Positions 62,704 to 64,000 of a stretch of 64,000 nucleotides of DNA are shown in pieces. The position numbers were made by a program, and so were the translations under genes. How positions within the stretch are numbered: position 1 is the stretch's first letter; every line of letters starts with the position of its first letter. The stretch is from Carnegiea gigantea (taxonomy: Eukaryota; Streptophyta; Magnoliopsida; Caryophyllales; Cactaceae): contig JAKOGI010000025.1 in NCBI GenBank assembly GCA_029747015.1, positions 1,335,001-1,399,000 on the forward strand, given 5' to 3'. The notes under the pieces were generated by a model. The model saw only the letters and a program-made list of their open reading frames with translations, did not search any database and was not told the origin of the DNA.

Positions 62704-64000
62704 TTAAACTGTGACAAGAGTTGAGCCAGAGGAACACAAACTGGCAGCATAGTCCCGAGCCCAGAGATCATAGTGCAGGGTATCATCGAGTGTGGGCGAT
62801 TTCACCAGCTCGTTCTGATGCTTGTCGCAGGTCTTCTCCACCACCCTGAAGATGTCTAGGTAGCTTATCCTGCAGATACAGATGATGAATATACCGTTGT
62901 AAAAAGCATACAGTATTAGACAAGGAAAGATTTCTTTGGTGTTAAGAGATGTCAGAGTGTCGAATGTAGTAGTACAGTGTTAGACAAGGAAAGGTTTCTT
63001 TTGGTGTTAGGAGATGTCAGAGTGTCGAATGTAGTGCAATTTAGACAGTCTGAAAAAGACTCCCTGCAATAGTTGAGAAATATCATGAAGGAGAATAGAA
63101 AACAGAAGATAAAGATGAAAATATACATACTTCTCCTCTATGAACATCTGACTGCTTTCTCATTAGCAGCACTGATAACACCAGTCATAGTGCCACCAGC
63201 ACGTCCTGCTGCATAGCCTAGATCGATAGATGGGTATTTCTGCTTGTCAGGAAGTCTAAATGTCATCTTGCCTAGCCTGCATATATGGCGGAGTTCAATA
63301 TCTCAGCATGACATTCGCAAATAACAGACTAAGACTAAGAATATATGTCAGAGATAAGATCTGATATTACATCCTAGGAACATCAAACTGAAGATTAAAA
63401 GATACCAATCACCCTGAAAGATTGTAATCAAGAAGAAAGCATGATACTTACTTGGCGAGATCAAGGCGTGGCCAAGTCACTTCGGAGCAGTATATTCTGT
63501 CTGGCCATGACAGTGTGTAGAGCAGAGGAATGCGCATATCAGGCCACCCCAGTTGTCCAATTACAGATGAATCCTGTCATAATGGAAAAATCAGTGATAC
63601 CGTAAATTTTCAGGTTTATACTTTCATTACATAATCTTAACTCCTAAATTCATTCAACCCATGTGTACCCTTTTCCACATTCTTCATCTTCATCCATATG
63701 GTACCTTTTATAGGATGATTTTGAATGTGTGAAGATCTTGAATCTCTACTATCATGCCATATCCTCTTAAATATGCATACTTTCCTCTCAACCTAGCACA
63801 GAATCACCGGATATATCAGGGAACAGAAAAGAATCGGCAATTAATGTGTGATGAACTGATCAATTATGGAAGAACATAAAAATGTTAACAGAATGGGAGG
63901 AAACCCGTGTTTCAATCATTGAATGTATGATGGCTTCTGGATGAATTATAATGTCAATGTTGTCGTAGTCAACTCCAAATAAGTAATGAGCTTCAATGAC
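62704..64000 (-). CDS. DXR: DXR, C-terminal part, cut by window edge, frameshifted
   Basis: 1-deoxy-D-xylulose-5-phosphate reductoisomerase, the plastid enzyme making MEP from DXP with NADPH. Visible exons in transcript order: 64000-63905 (continues beyond the window), 63573-63452, 63276-63131, 62869-62704. They encode [23 protein letters not shown], then GQLGWPDMR and TLSWPDR, then [13 protein letters not shown] and SAANEKAV, then [22 protein letters not shown] and [12 protein letters not shown], ending in TLVTV and a stop. Splice sites are GT-AG. In exon 63276-63131, after SAANEKAV, one base is missing relative to the expected frame (near 63152-63156), so the frame runs into TAG within three codons; the correct frame resumes at [15 protein letters not shown] replaces the usual plant HPQSIIHSM. 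Either a sequencing slip or a decaying copy. Confidence 0.85.
62910..63035. repeat. Tandem duplication in last DXR intron
   Basis: Two copies of about 61 bases (62910-62970 and 62974-63035), each from 'acagtrttagacaaggaaag' to 'cagagtgtcgaatgtagt', differ at only a few positions. Recent local duplication inside the intron. Confidence 0.85.

Noticed and set aside
1..64000. CRISPR arrays, operons, prophage or bacterial-type systems
   Set aside because: Nothing of the kind is present; genes are spliced plant nuclear genes and repeats are eukaryotic types.

Overview
This is a plant nuclear window, most likely from a eudicot. It is AT-rich and holds widely spaced, intron-rich genes with GT-AG introns. 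It encodes plant-restricted families (a Dof zinc-finger factor, SRO proteins with an RST domain, a plant-type PANK2 kinase-phosphatase fusion, a BOR1-type borate exporter), a nuclear tRNA-Pro, and many short inverted-repeat (MITE-like) and tRNA-derived (SINE-like) repeats. The exact species cannot be fixed from the sequence. Exon structures below were built by eye from reading frame, splice signals and family knowledge; each full-length gene model closes in frame.

Layout. 1-6.0 kb: repeat-rich intergenic DNA with a TTA-flanked MITE. 6.06-9.88 kb (-): BOR1-like borate exporter, 12 exons, 720 aa, with a degenerate tandem repeat about 0.7-1 kb upstream. 9.9-20.7 kb: long repeat-rich intergenic stretch with several MITEs and SINE-like pieces. 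20.69-24.96 kb (+): mitochondrial Fe-S scaffold ISU1/IscU, 3 exons, 169 aa. 26.70-39.05 kb (+): bifunctional pantothenate kinase 2 (PanK plus DUF89 phosphatase), 22 exons, 912 aa, one GC-AG intron. 39.71 kb (+): tRNA-Pro(UGG). 40.6 kb: a near-perfect 73-bp-arm hairpin. 43.12-44.42 kb (-): Dof factor of the HCA2/Dof5.6 type, 2 exons, 350 aa. 44.4-50.7 kb: intergenic, with a long-TIR foldback element. 50.71-52.21 kb (+): ZIP metal transporter, 3 exons, 368 aa, with an Asn-Gly repeat in its cytosolic loop. 54.85-56.82 kb and 60.77-62.01 kb (+,+): tandem pair of SRO (SIMILAR TO RCD ONE) genes. 62.70-64.00 kb (-): 3' part of a DXR gene (MEP pathway), cut by the window edge and carrying a one-base frameshift.

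The genes do not form a pathway cluster; they are ordinary neighbours. No undescribed multi-gene system was found. The points most worth following are the loss of one tyrosine sorting signal in the BOR1-like protein and the repeat upstream of it, the frameshifted and diverged DXR copy, the intron difference between the SRO paralogs, the Asn-Gly loop of the ZIP transporter, the young hairpin at 40.6 kb, and a MITE family whose interiors are minisatellites.
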